The notes under the pieces: model-generated
Databases searched by the model: none
What the model was told of the DNA's origin: nothing
The model's input: the letters and a program-made list of their open reading frames with translations, nothing else
Source of the DNA: Bacteroidales bacterium
Lineage (GTDB): Bacteria > Bacteroidota > Bacteroidia > Bacteroidales > P3
Length of the DNA: 64,000 nt
Assembly: GCA_017483575.1 (NCBI GenBank)
Contig: JAFUWF010000017.1
Span: 1-64,000 of the forward strand
Direction of reading: 5' to 3'
Made by a program: the position numbers and the translations under genes
Part shown: positions 8,153 through 18,832 of the stretch, piece after piece
Position numbering within the stretch: the stretch's first letter is position 1
How the letters are laid out: each line of letters begins with the position of its first letter

Positions 8153-9396
8153 ACCTTGTTGTTCAGCACTTTGTCAAACTCGTCCCAGAACTCGGGGAAG
8201 GATTTGTCCACCACTTCGGGCTGCTCGATTTGCAGGTCGGGGAAGCGTAGGCGCAGCGGGGCGAAGGCCATGGCGATGCGATGGTCGTTCCAGGTGCGGA
8301 CGGGCTCCGTGGGGTGGAGCTCGGCGGGATGGATAATCATCTCCTCTTCCGAGCAGGTAACCTTGCCGCCCATGCGCTGCAGTTCCTCGGAGATGGCCTG
8401 CATGCGGTCGCTCTCCTTGAGGGCAATGTTGCTGACGCCCTTGAGGGTGGCCTTCACGCCGGCGGCGGCGGCGGCAACGGCGAAGGTGGGCACGAGGTCG
8501 GGGCAGTCGATGCAGTTGAACTGCACCTTCTGCGGCAGGGGGCGTGCGCCGGGCTGGGGCCCTTGAATGGTGATGGAGCGGGAGGCGGAGCGATAGGGCG
8601 AGCGCACCTCGGTGCTCTCTACGCCGAGGAGGCGGAAGAAGGTGTCGGTGGCGCTGTCGCCCTGGCAGGAGTCGAGCTGGAGGCCGAGGAGACGTATGCG
8701 CGGGTCGGGGCGCAGGAGGGCCATGGTGTAGAAATAGGAGGCCGAGGACCAGTCGCGCTCCACGGAGATGGCGGCGGCCTTGGGCTTGCCCACGAAGGGC
8801 TGCACATAGTAGGTGCGGCCGTTGGAGGAGCGGCGCACCTCGATGCCGGCCTGGCGCAGGGCGTCGCAGGTCATCTCGATGTAGGGACGCGAGGTGGGGC
8901 GCTGGGTCATGGTGAGGGAGATGCCCTCGGGCATGCGCGGAGCGATGAGGAGCAGGGCGCTGACGAACTGGCTGCTGAGCAGGGGGTCGACGGAGACGGT
9001 GCGGCGTGTGGGCACGCCCCCCTGGATGTGGACCGGCAGGAAACCTTCCTTCTCGGTGCACTCCACCCGGAGGCCCATCTGGCGGAGGGCGTCGATGAGG
9101 GGCGCCATGGGGCGCTGGCAGAGGCGGTCGTCGCCGGTGAGGGTGTGATGGCCGGGGGTGATGGCCAGCAGGGGCATCAGGAAGCGGGCCACGGAGCCGG
9201 CGTTGGAGCAATAGTATACGTTGGAGCCGCCGCCGGCTTCGAGCTGCGAAAGCAGGCGGCGCAGCAGACGGGTGTCGCCGGAGGTGGAGGGTTTGCTGAT
9301 GCGGAAATGGCCGCCGGTGAGATGATTGATCATCAGCCAGCGGTTGCTCATGCTCTTGGAGGCAGGGAGGGTGATGCGTATGTCGTTGGTGTTCAT
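8149..9396 (-). CDS. aroA: 3-phosphoshikimate 1-carboxyvinyltransferase (EPSP synthase)
   Basis: This 415-residue enzyme of the shikimate pathway joins PEP to shikimate-3-phosphate. The N-terminal PASKSMSNRWLM carries the substrate-binding Lys and Ser, NAGSVARFLMPLLA is the active-site loop (the family usually has NAGTAMR), and LKESDRMQAI and the C-terminal NDHRIAMAFA are present. The loop variant with SVARF is seen in Bacteroidota. It overlaps miaA and follows the sigma-54 activator after 12 bp, so it sits in the same transcription unit. Confidence 0.94.
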   Translation of the reverse strand: MNTNDIRITLPASKSMSNRWLMINHLTGGHFRISKPSTSGDTRLLRRLLSQLEAGGGSNVYYCSNAGSVARFLMPLLAITPGHHTLTGDDRLCQRPMAPLIDALRQMGLRVECTEKEGFLPVHIQGGVPTRRTVSVDPLLSSQFVSALLLIAPRMPEGISLTMTQRPTSRPYIEMTCDALRQAGIEVRRSSNGRTYYVQPFVGKPKAAAISVERDWSSASYFYTMALLRPDPRIRLLGLQLDSCQGDSATDTFFRLLGVESTEVRSPYRSASRSITIQGPQPGARPLPQKVQFNCIDCPDLVPTFAVAAAAAGVKATLKGVSNIALKESDRMQAISEELQRMGGKVTCSEEEMIIHPAELHPTEPVRTWNDHRIAMAFAPLRLRFPDLQIEQPEVVDKSFPEFWDEFDKVLNNKV

Positions 9397-9408
9397 GGGC
9401 TGGGGGGA

Positions 9409-10647
<1,239 letters not shown>

Positions 10648-10668
10648 GGTATGTTGTTTTTTTTTATT

Positions 10669-12675
10669 TTAATCGATTACACGGTGCAGGGCCATGCCTA
10701 TCTGGCGGCGGAGCTCGACGAGCTGTTTCTTCTCGTTGAGGAGGAGCATCAGGTCGTCGTCGTCCTTGACGGAGCCGAAACGGCGGGCGTTGTCGGCAAT
10801 GCGGGCGTTGACGCAGCCGAGCTTGAAGGAGAGGAGGGTCTCGGTGAGGTCGGCCTGGAGGTTGTCCTCGAGGGTGGAGACGAAGATCTGCTTGGCGCGC
10901 CAGGTGTCGCTGATGCGGAAGGTGTCGAGCATGAGCGAGATGGCGAAGGAGCGGAGGGCCTCGTCGTCGGCGGTGATGAAACGGGAAGCATCGGGGGCGT
11001 CGCCGCGGGCGAGGGTGTCGCAGTAGTAGGTATAGATTTTCTGGCAGAGGGGGTCGGAGAAGGAGAGCTCGTCGGCCTGGAGGTCGCTGACGATGACCTG
11101 GGCCACGGTGAAGGAGATCTCCTGCGTGGTGCCGTCGTCGGCAGGGACGGACTGGGTGAGGGTCTGGTCGCCGTAGTTGAGCAGGAGCTGGACGAGGTGG
11201 CGCTCGGCGGCAGGGGCCTGGACGAGCAGAGAGGGCTGGGGGGAAGGGGGAGTCGGAGGGGACGGAGGAGTCTGAGTATTCTGAATAATCTGAGTATTCT
11301 GAGTATTCTGAGGGTTCTGAGTATTCGGGTTCTCTTGGGGTTGCTGCTGTTCGTAGCTCTTGAGGCGGTTCTGGTTGATGGCCTTGGCCAACTCGTTGGT
11401 GAGGGCCTCTTCGGGGACGTTGAGGAGGTGGGCGCATTGGGAGATGTACTCAGTACGCTCGAGGAGGTCGGGGACCAGGGCGATGGTGTTGACGGTCTCC
11501 TTGACGAGTTCGGCCTTGCGGATGGGGTCGTCCTTGACATCGTCGAGGAGGACACGCGTCTTGAACATGACGAAGTTGTCCTCGTGGGTGGCCAGATAGT
11601 CCTGCAGCTGCGTGGAGCCATACTTCTGGGCATAGCTGTCGGGGTCCTCGCCGTCGGGGAAGAGGACAACGCGCACATGCATGCCCTCGGCGAAGAGGAG
11701 GTTGACGGCACGGAGGGCCGCCTTGATGCCGGCGGAGTCGCCGTCGTAGAGAACGGTGACGTTGGGAGTGTAGCGCTTGATGAGGCGTATCTGCTCGGTG
11801 GTGAGGGAGGTGCCGCAGGAGGCCACGGTGTTCTCGACACCGGACTGGTGCATGGAGATGACGTCGATGTTGCCTTCGACGAGGTAGCACTTGTTGGCCT
11901 TGGCGATGGCCGAGCGGGCCTGATAGAGGCCGTAGAGGGTGCGGCTCTTGTTGTAGATGTCGGAATCGGGAGAGTTGACGTACTTGGCGGCCTGCTTCTC
12001 GGAACTGAGGACACGGCCGGAGAAGCCCAGTACGCGGCCGGAGATGCTGTAGATGGGGAACATGACGCGGCCGCGGAAGCGGTCGTAGCTCTTGTGGGTG
12101 TCCTCCTTGAAGATGGTGAGACCGGTCTTCTCGAGGACGGCGTCGCTGTAGCCGCTGCGGCGGGCATGGTCGGTGAAGTTGCTCCACTCGTCGAGGCAAT
12201 AGCCGAGGCCGAAATTTTTTATCACCTCGTCGCTGAGGCCGCGGCTGTGGAAGTAGCTGAGGCCTACGGCGCGGCCCATCTCGTCGTTGTAGAGAAGGTC
12301 GGCGAAGTACTTCTGAGCAAACTCGGAGACATGGAAAAGGGCGTCGCGTTCATTCTGGCGTTCCTTCTGTTCCTCGGTCTGCTCCTCCTCGTGGATCTCG
12401 ATGTTGTACTTCTGTGCCAGGTAGCGGAGGGCTTCGGGATAGTTGAAGTGCTCGTGCTTCTTGAGGAAGGCCACCACATCGCCGGCCTCGCCGCAACCGA
12501 AGCATTTGAAGATGCCTTTGGAGGGCGAGACATAGAAGGAGGGCGTCTTCTCGTTGTGGAAGGGGCAACAGCCTATGTGGTTGGCTCCGCGCTTCTTGAG
12601 CGACACGAAGTCACCTATCACCTCCTCGATGCGGGAGGCGTCCATAATGCGTTGTATGGTCTCTTGGTCAATCAT
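10669..12675 (-). CDS. dnaG: DNA primase
   Basis: The 668-residue primase makes RNA primers at replication forks. I place the start at 12675 (MIDQETIQRIMDASRI), because a longer frame to 12735 overlaps the promoter and a terminator. The zinc finger shows CCPFHNEKTPSF and FKCFGCGEAGD; the TOPRIM core contains LVEGNIDVISMHQ and VLYDGDSAG. The C-terminal helicase-binding part follows a low-complexity linker (NTQNTQIIQNTQ) coded by a 9-nt array. The following genes on this strand are the sigma-54 activator, aroA and miaA. Confidence 0.95.
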   Translation of the reverse strand: MIDQETIQRIMDASRIEEVIGDFVSLKKRGANHIGCCPFHNEKTPSFYVSPSKGIFKCFGCGEAGDVVAFLKKHEHFNYPEALRYLAQKYNIEIHEEEQTEEQKERQNERDALFHVSEFAQKYFADLLYNDEMGRAVGLSYFHSRGLSDEVIKNFGLGYCLDEWSNFTDHARRSGYSDAVLEKTGLTIFKEDTHKSYDRFRGRVMFPIYSISGRVLGFSGRVLSSEKQAAKYVNSPDSDIYNKSRTLYGLYQARSAIAKANKCYLVEGNIDVISMHQSGVENTVASCGTSLTTEQIRLIKRYTPNVTVLYDGDSAGIKAALRAVNLLFAEGMHVRVVLFPDGEDPDSYAQKYGSTQLQDYLATHEDNFVMFKTRVLLDDVKDDPIRKAELVKETVNTIALVPDLLERTEYISQCAHLLNVPEEALTNELAKAINQNRLKSYEQQQPQENPNTQNPQNTQNTQIIQNTQTPPSPPTPPSPQPSLLVQAPAAERHLVQLLLNYGDQTLTQSVPADDGTTQEISFTVAQVIVSDLQADELSFSDPLCQKIYTYYCDTLARGDAPDASRFITADDEALRSFAISLMLDTFRISDTWRAKQIFVSTLEDNLQADLTETLLSFKLGCVNARIADNARRFGSVKDDDDLMLLLNEKKQLVELRRQIGMALHRVID
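11269..11328. repeat. 9-nt array (TCTGAGTAT) inside dnaG
   Basis: Six units of TCTGAGTAT with small changes code, on the minus strand, the NTQ tripeptide repeats between the catalytic and C-terminal parts of primase. Equivalent arrays lie in three other genes of the window. Confidence 0.9.
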
Positions 12676-12687
12676 GCGATTCGGGGT

Positions 12688-12696
12688 GCAAAGATA
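12688..12696 (-). promoter_or_regulatory. dnaG promoter -7 element
   Basis: The complement reads TATCTTTGC and lies only 12 bp upstream of the dnaG ATG, which implies a very short leader and supports the start at 12675. Confidence 0.7.
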
Positions 12697-12722
12697 CGAC
12701 TTTTTTTTGATATAAATAATAT

Positions 12723-12753
12723 AAAAAAGCACCATCCCGAAGAATGGTGCTTT
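12723..12753 (-). terminator. Terminator of the large type IX secreted protein gene
   Basis: AAAGCACCAT and ATGGTGCTTT form a 10-bp stem around an 8-nt loop, followed on the minus strand by a T-run. Confidence 0.85.
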
Positions 12754-12774
12754 AAATGTTGAATTACAATGGGA

Positions 12775-15700
12775 TTAGTGAATCACTTCGATGGCGCCGT
12801 TGTGCTCGATGTTGCCATTATAGCCGCGGGCGGAGAAGCGATAGAAGTAGGTGCCGTCGGGAACATCGGCAGGATCCCAGAAGTCCTCGTCGCTGGCAAT
12901 GTTCTCGCGATGGTAGACGCGGGCACCCCACTGGTTGTAGATGTCGAGGCTGTTGATGGGATAGCCGAGGCCGTCGACGAGATTCTGGATGACGAAGCGG
13001 TCGTTGACGCCGTCGCCGTTAGGAGTCACCACGTTGGGGAACTGCAGGAAGTCGTTGATGACAAGGATATTGTTGGCAGCGGTGTCGGGGCACACGATGA
13101 CATTGCCCGAAGGGGCAAGGTTGCTGGTACGGGCGATGAGGCGCATGTTGTAGTTGCCGGAGACATCCTCGTTGTACTGCGAGAAGTCGAAGGTGGCGTG
13201 GCGCGTGGTGAGGGTCTCGAACGAGAGCGGATTGTCGCGGTCATACTGGATCTGCCAATAGTACTGGGTGTTGCTGGTGTGGGGCGTGGTGGTGTTGGTG
13301 AAGTTGACAACGGGGTTAAGCACCGAGGGATAGACGGGGTCCCAAACGAAGGAGGCGTTGGGCTTGGGATAGACCGCAATGCCGCCCTCGGAGACAACGG
13401 AGTCGATACAGCCGTCGTCGGAGATGGCATAGTACTTAAGGGTGTAGATACCCTCGGCATAGGTGTGCGTGGGGCTGGAAAGCTCGGAGGTCACACCGTC
13501 GCCGAAGACCCACAAGTGGCGGTCGGCATCGATACTCTGGTTGTGGAAGGTAATGGTCATGGGGTCGCAACCCTCGAAGGAGAAGGGTTCGGGAGTGAAG
13601 TTGGGCAACGGCTGCTTGCGCACGGAGACCCTGATGGTGTCGCGTCCGACGCACTTCTTCTGCGTGGGCCCGCAGGTGTTCAAGACGCTGGCCACATAGT
13701 CGATGTCGCCGGTGGCTTCCTCCTGGGTCATGATGGTGGGGGTATTCTGTCCGAAGGGAGACCAAGTGTAGGAATAGTTCTCGGTAGCCGTGTGGCGGTC
13801 GGTGGCATCGAGGGTGGCGCGGTCTACGCCGCAGAGAGAAGTGTCGGGGCCAAGCTTGGGCTCGGGGGTCCAGAAGGTGGTGATGCTGGTTACAGTATCC
13901 CAGACACAGCCAAACTCATCGTAGACGAAGACGTCAATGGGGAAAGTACCGGCCGTGTCGGGGGAAGAGATGCGGGACAATGTGGGGGTAACTGCCTCGA
14001 CAACGACACCACGATAGTGGCCTAAATCGTAGTCGTGGTACTGGGGAGAAGGATCGGGACGCCAGATGAGGGAGTCGATGCCAACCGTATATTTGCAGTC
14101 ATCGTCCTGAGTCACATTGCAGATATCAAGAGACCAGTTGAACACCCAGCCATTATCAACTCCCCACGTGTCATAAATACGGACTTTCCAAGTTCCGTTA
14201 AGGGGACAGCCAATCAGCTCATCGAAGGTGGCATAAGGAAGGTAGTAGTCCTCCTTGTCTAGATGGTTGCTCGGCATCTTGGTATTCATACTTCCAGTTC
14301 CCGGATTATCGCCACCATGATTGGTAAAATAAGCAGGGATATGGCTGGGAGTGCCCGTCATATTAACAGGCAGGTTTACCGTATATCCCGTCGAAGCGAT
14401 ATAGAAATCGCCAGCAGGGTGGGGATTCGCTGCAGACCACACAGTGCCGGCATTGTCGCCGGTAACAAGGGTATAGTGTTCATCACGGCTAAAGCAGTAG
14501 TCCAAACCAATTCCAAAAGGATTCTGGAGAGAATCGCACTTAGGCTCTTGGTCATTAATACCGTTGAAACCATCAATGGGGAAACCCAAAAAAGTGCCAC
14601 CACCGTATGCTCCGCCAGGCTCTGAAGGGTTCTGGGTCTGGTAATCCGCTGGATACTCGCAATTGCCGAGTGAGCGGTTACCGAACTTCAGGACTGCTTC
14701 CTGACCTGTAGGACATACCAGCGAAAGGAAGAAATCGCCCAAGTAAGAATGCTCCATATTGATACAGATAGAGCAGATGTCGCTCGCGGAGGTCACCCTC
14801 TTTCCGGCTGGGAACTCTGTGAAATCAACCGGGGCCTCATAATAACTGTGGGGGTTTTGTGCCGTTCCACAGCCGCATCCATCAGGAATGAATGTACGCA
14901 CCTCATTGACTTTCGACACCATCTCGTCGGTTTCGACCTCGCGAAGTGTCAGAGTGGCATTCTCGCCGCTATAGCCCATATTCACAGGCAACGAGGAATT
15001 ATTGCAAATGTCAGACAGCGTGAAAATGGTTTTGATGGGGTTGACCGAGGTTCGAACCTTGACCGAAGCAAACATGTCCTCTCCGCAACCAAAAGCATCG
15101 ACTATGCGAAGACTCACATTGTAGCACCCCGTCTTCTGATAATCATTGTATTCTATCGAGTTAACGCCGACACCCGTAATAGAGTCTCCTTCATGATCCA
15201 TATCCCATGTGAAGAACGACGTTGCGTCGCTCGGCGTGTAATATCCATAATTGAACGAATACACACCGTGGGCATTGAAGATGACACCGTCGCCAACGCA
15301 GAGATGGGCTCCAAGGAAACGTGTTGTATCCACTCCGGAAAAACCTTGCGAATGGTCGTCGGCGTCATTCCATATGGTATCTAGCTGTGTTACCATGCGG
15401 ATATAGGCGGAGTCATAAATCACACCGTGGCGTGTGCGGTAGAACTTATCATTGATAACAGGTTCCACCGACTCGCATGGTTTACCGCAAGAGACAGCCA
15501 ATTCAAATCCGCGACCGACGCCGCCATTTTGGCGGAAGCACTCCAGATTAGTTCGGCTGGAATTCGTCAGCGAGTCGGTACGGAAACGAATAGTCAACAT
15601 TCCAGAGGTATTGGTAGGGCTCTCGTAGATAATCTGGCCTTCCGTTACATTTCCGGTGAAGCTATTGAACTTGACCAGCAGCGGTCCAGTGGTACCCTGA

Positions 15701-16008
15701 CCTTCGTAAATATACACGGTGTCAAGACAACTGACTGACAACTCCGTAATAGCGACCCTCATGCGCAAACCATCACCACATTCCCCAACAAAAGTCATAT
15801 AATAGTCAATACCAGACATCGGATTGCCCGCCTCGGGAGCTGAAATACCCTGCGAATCGTCATCCCTGACAACGATTGTACCTCCGTCCATATGTATCGT
15901 ATCCCTATGAGTAGAGGCGTTGAGACGGACCAATACCTGCTGCGCATTCATCATACTCGGCACAAACAGTGCAGCAAGCAACAATATTAAAGACACTATC
16001 TTTTTCAT
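12775..16008 (-). CDS. Large secreted multidomain protein with type IX sorting domain (type B)
   Basis: The 1077-residue protein starts with a signal peptide ending in MMNAQ. The N-terminal part resembles a CUB-like beta domain; around residues 400-620 a proprotein-convertase P-like domain appears (ending near GTWKVRIYDTWGVDNGWVFNWSL); PKD-like domains follow (for example HLWVFGDGVTSELSSPTHTY). The last 90 residues, starting at NVVTPNGDGVNDRF, form the gliding-motility-type C-terminal domain used for type IX secretion and surface attachment. No catalytic residues were identified, so an adhesive or structural role is more likely than an enzyme. It follows a small exported protein on the same strand. 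Confidence 0.9.
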   Translation of the reverse strand: MKKIVSLILLLAALFVPSMMNAQQVLVRLNASTHRDTIHMDGGTIVVRDDDSQGISAPEAGNPMSGIDYYMTFVGECGDGLRMRVAITELSVSCLDTVYIYEGQGTTGPLLVKFNSFTGNVTEGQIIYESPTNTSGMLTIRFRTDSLTNSSRTNLECFRQNGGVGRGFELAVSCGKPCESVEPVINDKFYRTRHGVIYDSAYIRMVTQLDTIWNDADDHSQGFSGVDTTRFLGAHLCVGDGVIFNAHGVYSFNYGYYTPSDATSFFTWDMDHEGDSITGVGVNSIEYNDYQKTGCYNVSLRIVDAFGCGEDMFASVKVRTSVNPIKTIFTLSDICNNSSLPVNMGYSGENATLTLREVETDEMVSKVNEVRTFIPDGCGCGTAQNPHSYYEAPVDFTEFPAGKRVTSASDICSICINMEHSYLGDFFLSLVCPTGQEAVLKFGNRSLGNCEYPADYQTQNPSEPGGAYGGGTFLGFPIDGFNGINDQEPKCDSLQNPFGIGLDYCFSRDEHYTLVTGDNAGTVWSAANPHPAGDFYIASTGYTVNLPVNMTGTPSHIPAYFTNHGGDNPGTGSMNTKMPSNHLDKEDYYLPYATFDELIGCPLNGTWKVRIYDTWGVDNGWVFNWSLDICNVTQDDDCKYTVGIDSLIWRPDPSPQYHDYDLGHYRGVVVEAVTPTLSRISSPDTAGTFPIDVFVYDEFGCVWDTVTSITTFWTPEPKLGPDTSLCGVDRATLDATDRHTATENYSYTWSPFGQNTPTIMTQEEATGDIDYVASVLNTCGPTQKKCVGRDTIRVSVRKQPLPNFTPEPFSFEGCDPMTITFHNQSIDADRHLWVFGDGVTSELSSPTHTYAEGIYTLKYYAISDDGCIDSVVSEGGIAVYPKPNASFVWDPVYPSVLNPVVNFTNTTTPHTSNTQYYWQIQYDRDNPLSFETLTTRHATFDFSQYNEDVSGNYNMRLIARTSNLAPSGNVIVCPDTAANNILVINDFLQFPNVVTPNGDGVNDRFVIQNLVDGLGYPINSLDIYNQWGARVYHRENIASDEDFWDPADVPDGTYFYRFSARGYNGNIEHNGAIEVIH

Positions 16009-16044
16009 AACAATCTTTTTACATGTTCAACATTTCAGGACATT

Positions 16045-16503
16045 TTAACGGGCACGTTCACTTTCCCACAATTCTGTGGCAAGCCTGTTCGTCTCGTCCA
16101 ACGAGTTCAAGACAAGGTAAGGATGTCGCGACGAAGGAGTGGCAAAACACAACACCTTGTTGCCTCGGGGATAGGACAACTGGAATTCTTTAAAGTTGTA
16201 TGCAAAATAGCTCAGGGTGTAGAGATCCACCACATAGTCATCACTTAGATACTCATCCGTAAAAGCGGATTTGACCCGACTGATGGGGTAGACATCAGCG
16301 CCCGCCGGAATTGTATCCGCTTCGTAAAAGGCAGAACGGACGTAAGCGCAACGCCACTCGAATTTCTCCGGAGAGAACGTTTTGAAATCTTCCATCCGTC
16401 CCGCATCGTTGCGGAAATACGGCAGCAATAAGGCATCGCAGTCTTGGGCTTTCGCACCAATCGCCATGATGATCATGGCCGATAAAATTCCAATTTTTTT
16501 CAT
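16045..16503 (-). CDS. Small exported protein of unknown function
   Basis: The 152-residue product has a signal peptide (MKKIGILSAMIIMAIGAKAQ) and a mature domain I do not recognise; it has aromatic strands (YTLSYFAYNFKEFQLSYPRG) and two Cys residues. It is 36 bp upstream of the large type IX protein and probably co-transcribed with it, which suggests a shared role at the surface. A strong Shine-Dalgarno-like GGAGG at 16511-16515, seven bases before the ATG, is unusual for this genome. Confidence 0.75.
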   Translation of the reverse strand: MKKIGILSAMIIMAIGAKAQDCDALLLPYFRNDAGRMEDFKTFSPEKFEWRCAYVRSAFYEADTIPAGADVYPISRVKSAFTDEYLSDDYVVDLYTLSYFAYNFKEFQLSYPRGNKVLCFATPSSRHPYLVLNSLDETNRLATELWESERAR

Positions 16504-16510
16504 TGTTTTT

Positions 16511-16515
16511 CCTCC
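16511..16515 (-). promoter_or_regulatory. Shine-Dalgarno-like GGAGG of the small exported gene
   Basis: The complement GGAGG lies 7 nt before the ATG. Other starts in this window rarely show such a site. Confidence 0.5.
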
Positions 16516-16593
16516 ATTTTTAATTCAACATTTTTTGTCCTTCTACTATAAAGACCGCGAGGTGCCATTTTTGGCTCACACTTTTAACATTTG

Positions 16594-17193
16594 TTATGAA
16601 TTTTTAACATTTCTGCGGCGAATTTTATTGATTAACGCCATCAAAAAGCCCAGAGCAAGGAAGCCGCCCGGAGGCAGGATCATCATCAGCATGCCGTCGG
16701 CACCACCGATAAGGCTGTGGCCGAAGAAGCAACCCGTGCCGAGCAGCTCGCGCACGATGCCGAGCAAGGTCAGCGCCCAAGTGAAACCCAGACCCATGAA
16801 GAGGCCGTCGAGGGCCGAATGGCCGACGCCGTTCTTCGAGGCAAAGGCCTCGGCGCGACCCAGCACGATGCAGTTCACCACGATGAGGGAGATGAACAGG
16901 CCCAGGCTGTCGTAGAGTCCGGGAAGGTAGGCTTTCATCACCATCTCAACCACGGTGACGAAAGAGGCGATAATGACGATGAAGGCCGGGATGCGCACCT
17001 TGTCAGGAATGACGCTCTTGAGGAGCGAAATGACGATGTTGGACATCAGCAACACAAAGGTCGTGGCCAGACCCATGCTCAGGCCGTTGACGGCCGAGGT
17101 GGTGGTGGCCAGCGTGGGGCACATGCCGAGAATCAGCACCCACGTGGGGTTCTCCTTGATGAGACCGTTTTTGATAATATCTTTTGCGTTCAT
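16594..17193 (-). CDS. rnfE: Rnf complex subunit E
   Basis: The 199-residue protein has six hydrophobic segments and the RnfE signatures ENPTWVLILGMCPTLATTT, VNGLSMGLATT, IPAFIVIIASFVTVVEM and VVNCIVLGRAEAFA. RnfE and RnfA are paralogues that hold the membrane [2Fe-2S] cluster between them; the NPTWV and LGMCP motifs identify this one as E. It is the last rnf gene here. In other Bacteroidota operons rnfA normally follows, but the next 90 bp are non-coding and then an unrelated gene begins. Confidence 0.95.
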   Translation of the reverse strand: MNAKDIIKNGLIKENPTWVLILGMCPTLATTTSAVNGLSMGLATTFVLLMSNIVISLLKSVIPDKVRIPAFIVIIASFVTVVEMVMKAYLPGLYDSLGLFISLIVVNCIVLGRAEAFASKNGVGHSALDGLFMGLGFTWALTLLGIVRELLGTGCFFGHSLIGGADGMLMMILPPGGFLALGFLMALINKIRRRNVKNS

Positions 17194-17205
17194 AATCGTA
17201 CTGTT

Positions 17206-17769
17206 TTAGCGGGTGATGTTGGAAAAAGTCTTTGCGGCATCGTTGACGATGCTCAGGAAAGCGCGCGAGGTGATGGTGGAGCCCGTGATGGCATCCACGT
17301 CGCCGCCGTCCTTCTTCACTGTGAGGTCGCCCTCGGCAGGCTTGCGGCCGATGACGCTGCCCTTGCCGTCCTTCTGGAACCAGGCATCGGCTTTGGCGCC
17401 GAGACCGGGGGTCTCATGGGTTTCAAGAATCTGGTAGCCGGTGACCAGGCCGTCGGCGTCGAAGCCCACCATCAGCTGAAGGTGGCCGCCGAAGCCTTTG
17501 TCGTTGCCGGCCTCGATGGCGGCGCCGACCATGTTACCCTGCTCGTCGTAGGCCACGTGGCAGGTCTTGCCGTCCACCTCCTGGTCGTCGAGCTTGGCGA
17601 AAGCCGGCAGCACGGCGCTGATGGCGTTCTCCACCTTGGCCTTCTGGGCGGCGGCGATGGGTTCTTGGGTGACTGCATTCAGGGCTGCCAAAATGGCGGC
17701 GGCCACGAGGGCTATCGCCGTCAACGACAGGAGCATATTGACTAATGTAGATTGTGCTTTCTTTGCCAT
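17206..17769 (-). CDS. rnfG: Rnf complex subunit G, covalent-FMN protein
   Basis: This 187-residue subunit has one N-terminal membrane helix and an FMN-binding domain. The flavinylation motif reads DAITGSTITSRA near residue 160, with the second Thr of GSTIT the likely FMN attachment site; Ser replaces the more usual Ala in the motif. Within Rnf it passes electrons between RnfD and the rest of the complex on the outer face. It lies 12 bp before rnfE and 32 bp after rnfD. Confidence 0.93.
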   Translation of the reverse strand: MAKKAQSTLVNMLLSLTAIALVAAAILAALNAVTQEPIAAAQKAKVENAISAVLPAFAKLDDQEVDGKTCHVAYDEQGNMVGAAIEAGNDKGFGGHLQLMVGFDADGLVTGYQILETHETPGLGAKADAWFQKDGKGSVIGRKPAEGDLTVKKDGGDVDAITGSTITSRAFLSIVNDAAKTFSNITR

Positions 17770-17771
17770 AT

Positions 17772-17801
17772 CTTTAATCTTTAACCATTAAACATAAAAC
17801 A
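17772..17801. repeat. Degenerate heptamer array (CTTTAAT) between rnfD and rnfG
   Basis: TCTTTAA, TCTTTAA, CCATTAA and ACATAAA follow in a row with a 7-nt period and fill the spacer. Confidence 0.6.
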
Positions 17802-18761
17802 TTACGCCGCGAAGCGCTGGGGTTTGCACCAGCGGTTGATGAGCGGGGTGACGGCGTTCATCAGCAGGATGGCGAAGCTCACGCCTTCGGGATAAGCGCC
17901 CCAGTTGCGGATGATGATGGTCAGCAGGCCACAGCCAAAGCCGAAGATGAGCTGGCCGCTCTTGGCCATGGGGGTGGTCACCATGTCGGTGGCCATGAAG
18001 CAGGCACCGAGCATGATACCGCCGGTGAGGATGGTCATCAGGGGATCCATGTAGGCCGTGGGGTCCACCAGCCACAGGATGCCGCTGAACACGAAGGCCG
18101 TGCCGATGAAGGCCACGGGGATATGCCAGGTGATGATCTTCTTCCACAGCAGATAGCAGGCACCGATGAGGATGGCGATGGCCGAAACCTCGCCCATCGA
18201 ACCGCCAATGTGGCCCAGGAAGGCATCCATGAAGGTCACACCCTCAGGCAGGGCACCCTCCTTGAAGGCTCCGAGGGGCGTGGCGCCGGTGGCCACGTCG
18301 AAGTCCATCGGGAACAGACCGCCCACCTGCGGCCAGGTGGTCATCTGAACCGGGAAGGAGATGAGCAGGAACACACGGCCCACCAGGGCGGGGTTGAAGG
18401 GGTTCTTGCCCAGGCCGCCGAAAGCCATCTTGCCGACACCCATGGCCACCAGGGCTCCGATGACGACTATCCACATCATGCTCACCGTGGCGGGCACGTT
18501 GAAGGCCAACAGCAGGCCGGTGACAACGGCGGAGCCGTCGCACACAGTGCTGGGCACCTTCATGATGTATTTCTCTATCAGCCACTGGAACAGCACGCAG
18601 CTGGCCACCGAGATGAGGCTCACCAGCAGGGCATTGAGGCCGAAATAGGCTATGGCCACCAGCAGCGCAGGCACCAGGGCCATATTGACGCGCCACATGA
18701 TTTTCTTTGTCGACTCGTCGCTGTGCACGTGGGGCGAGCCCGATATATTTAATAGATTCAT
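17802..18761 (-). CDS. rnfD: Rnf complex subunit D, membrane flavoprotein
   Basis: The 319-residue protein starts with SGSPHVHSDESTKKIMW, the conserved Rnf/Nqr N-terminus, and has about nine membrane segments. GNPFNPALVGRVF-like sequence (KNPFNPALVGRVFLLISFP) and TGATPLGAFKEG match the FMN site region, where Thr carries covalent FMN. It is one of the ion-transport subunits. Position between rnfC and rnfG fits the standard order. Confidence 0.95.
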   Translation of the reverse strand: MNLLNISGSPHVHSDESTKKIMWRVNMALVPALLVAIAYFGLNALLVSLISVASCVLFQWLIEKYIMKVPSTVCDGSAVVTGLLLAFNVPATVSMMWIVVIGALVAMGVGKMAFGGLGKNPFNPALVGRVFLLISFPVQMTTWPQVGGLFPMDFDVATGATPLGAFKEGALPEGVTFMDAFLGHIGGSMGEVSAIAILIGACYLLWKKIITWHIPVAFIGTAFVFSGILWLVDPTAYMDPLMTILTGGIMLGACFMATDMVTTPMAKSGQLIFGFGCGLLTIIIRNWGAYPEGVSFAILLMNAVTPLINRWCKPQRFAA

Positions 18762-18803
18762 ATAGTATTTATATTATATTCTACAATCTTTTTTCGTTCC
18801 GTG

Positions 18804-18822
18804 CCGCAGCCCAGGGCTGCGG
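18804..18822. repeat. Perfect hairpin in the rnfC-rnfD spacer
   Basis: CCGCAGCCC and GGGCTGCGG form a 9-bp stem with a 1-nt centre. No T-run follows on the minus strand, so it looks more like an mRNA-stabilising or processing hairpin than a terminator. Confidence 0.6.
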
Positions 18823-18832
18823 GAACTCCAGT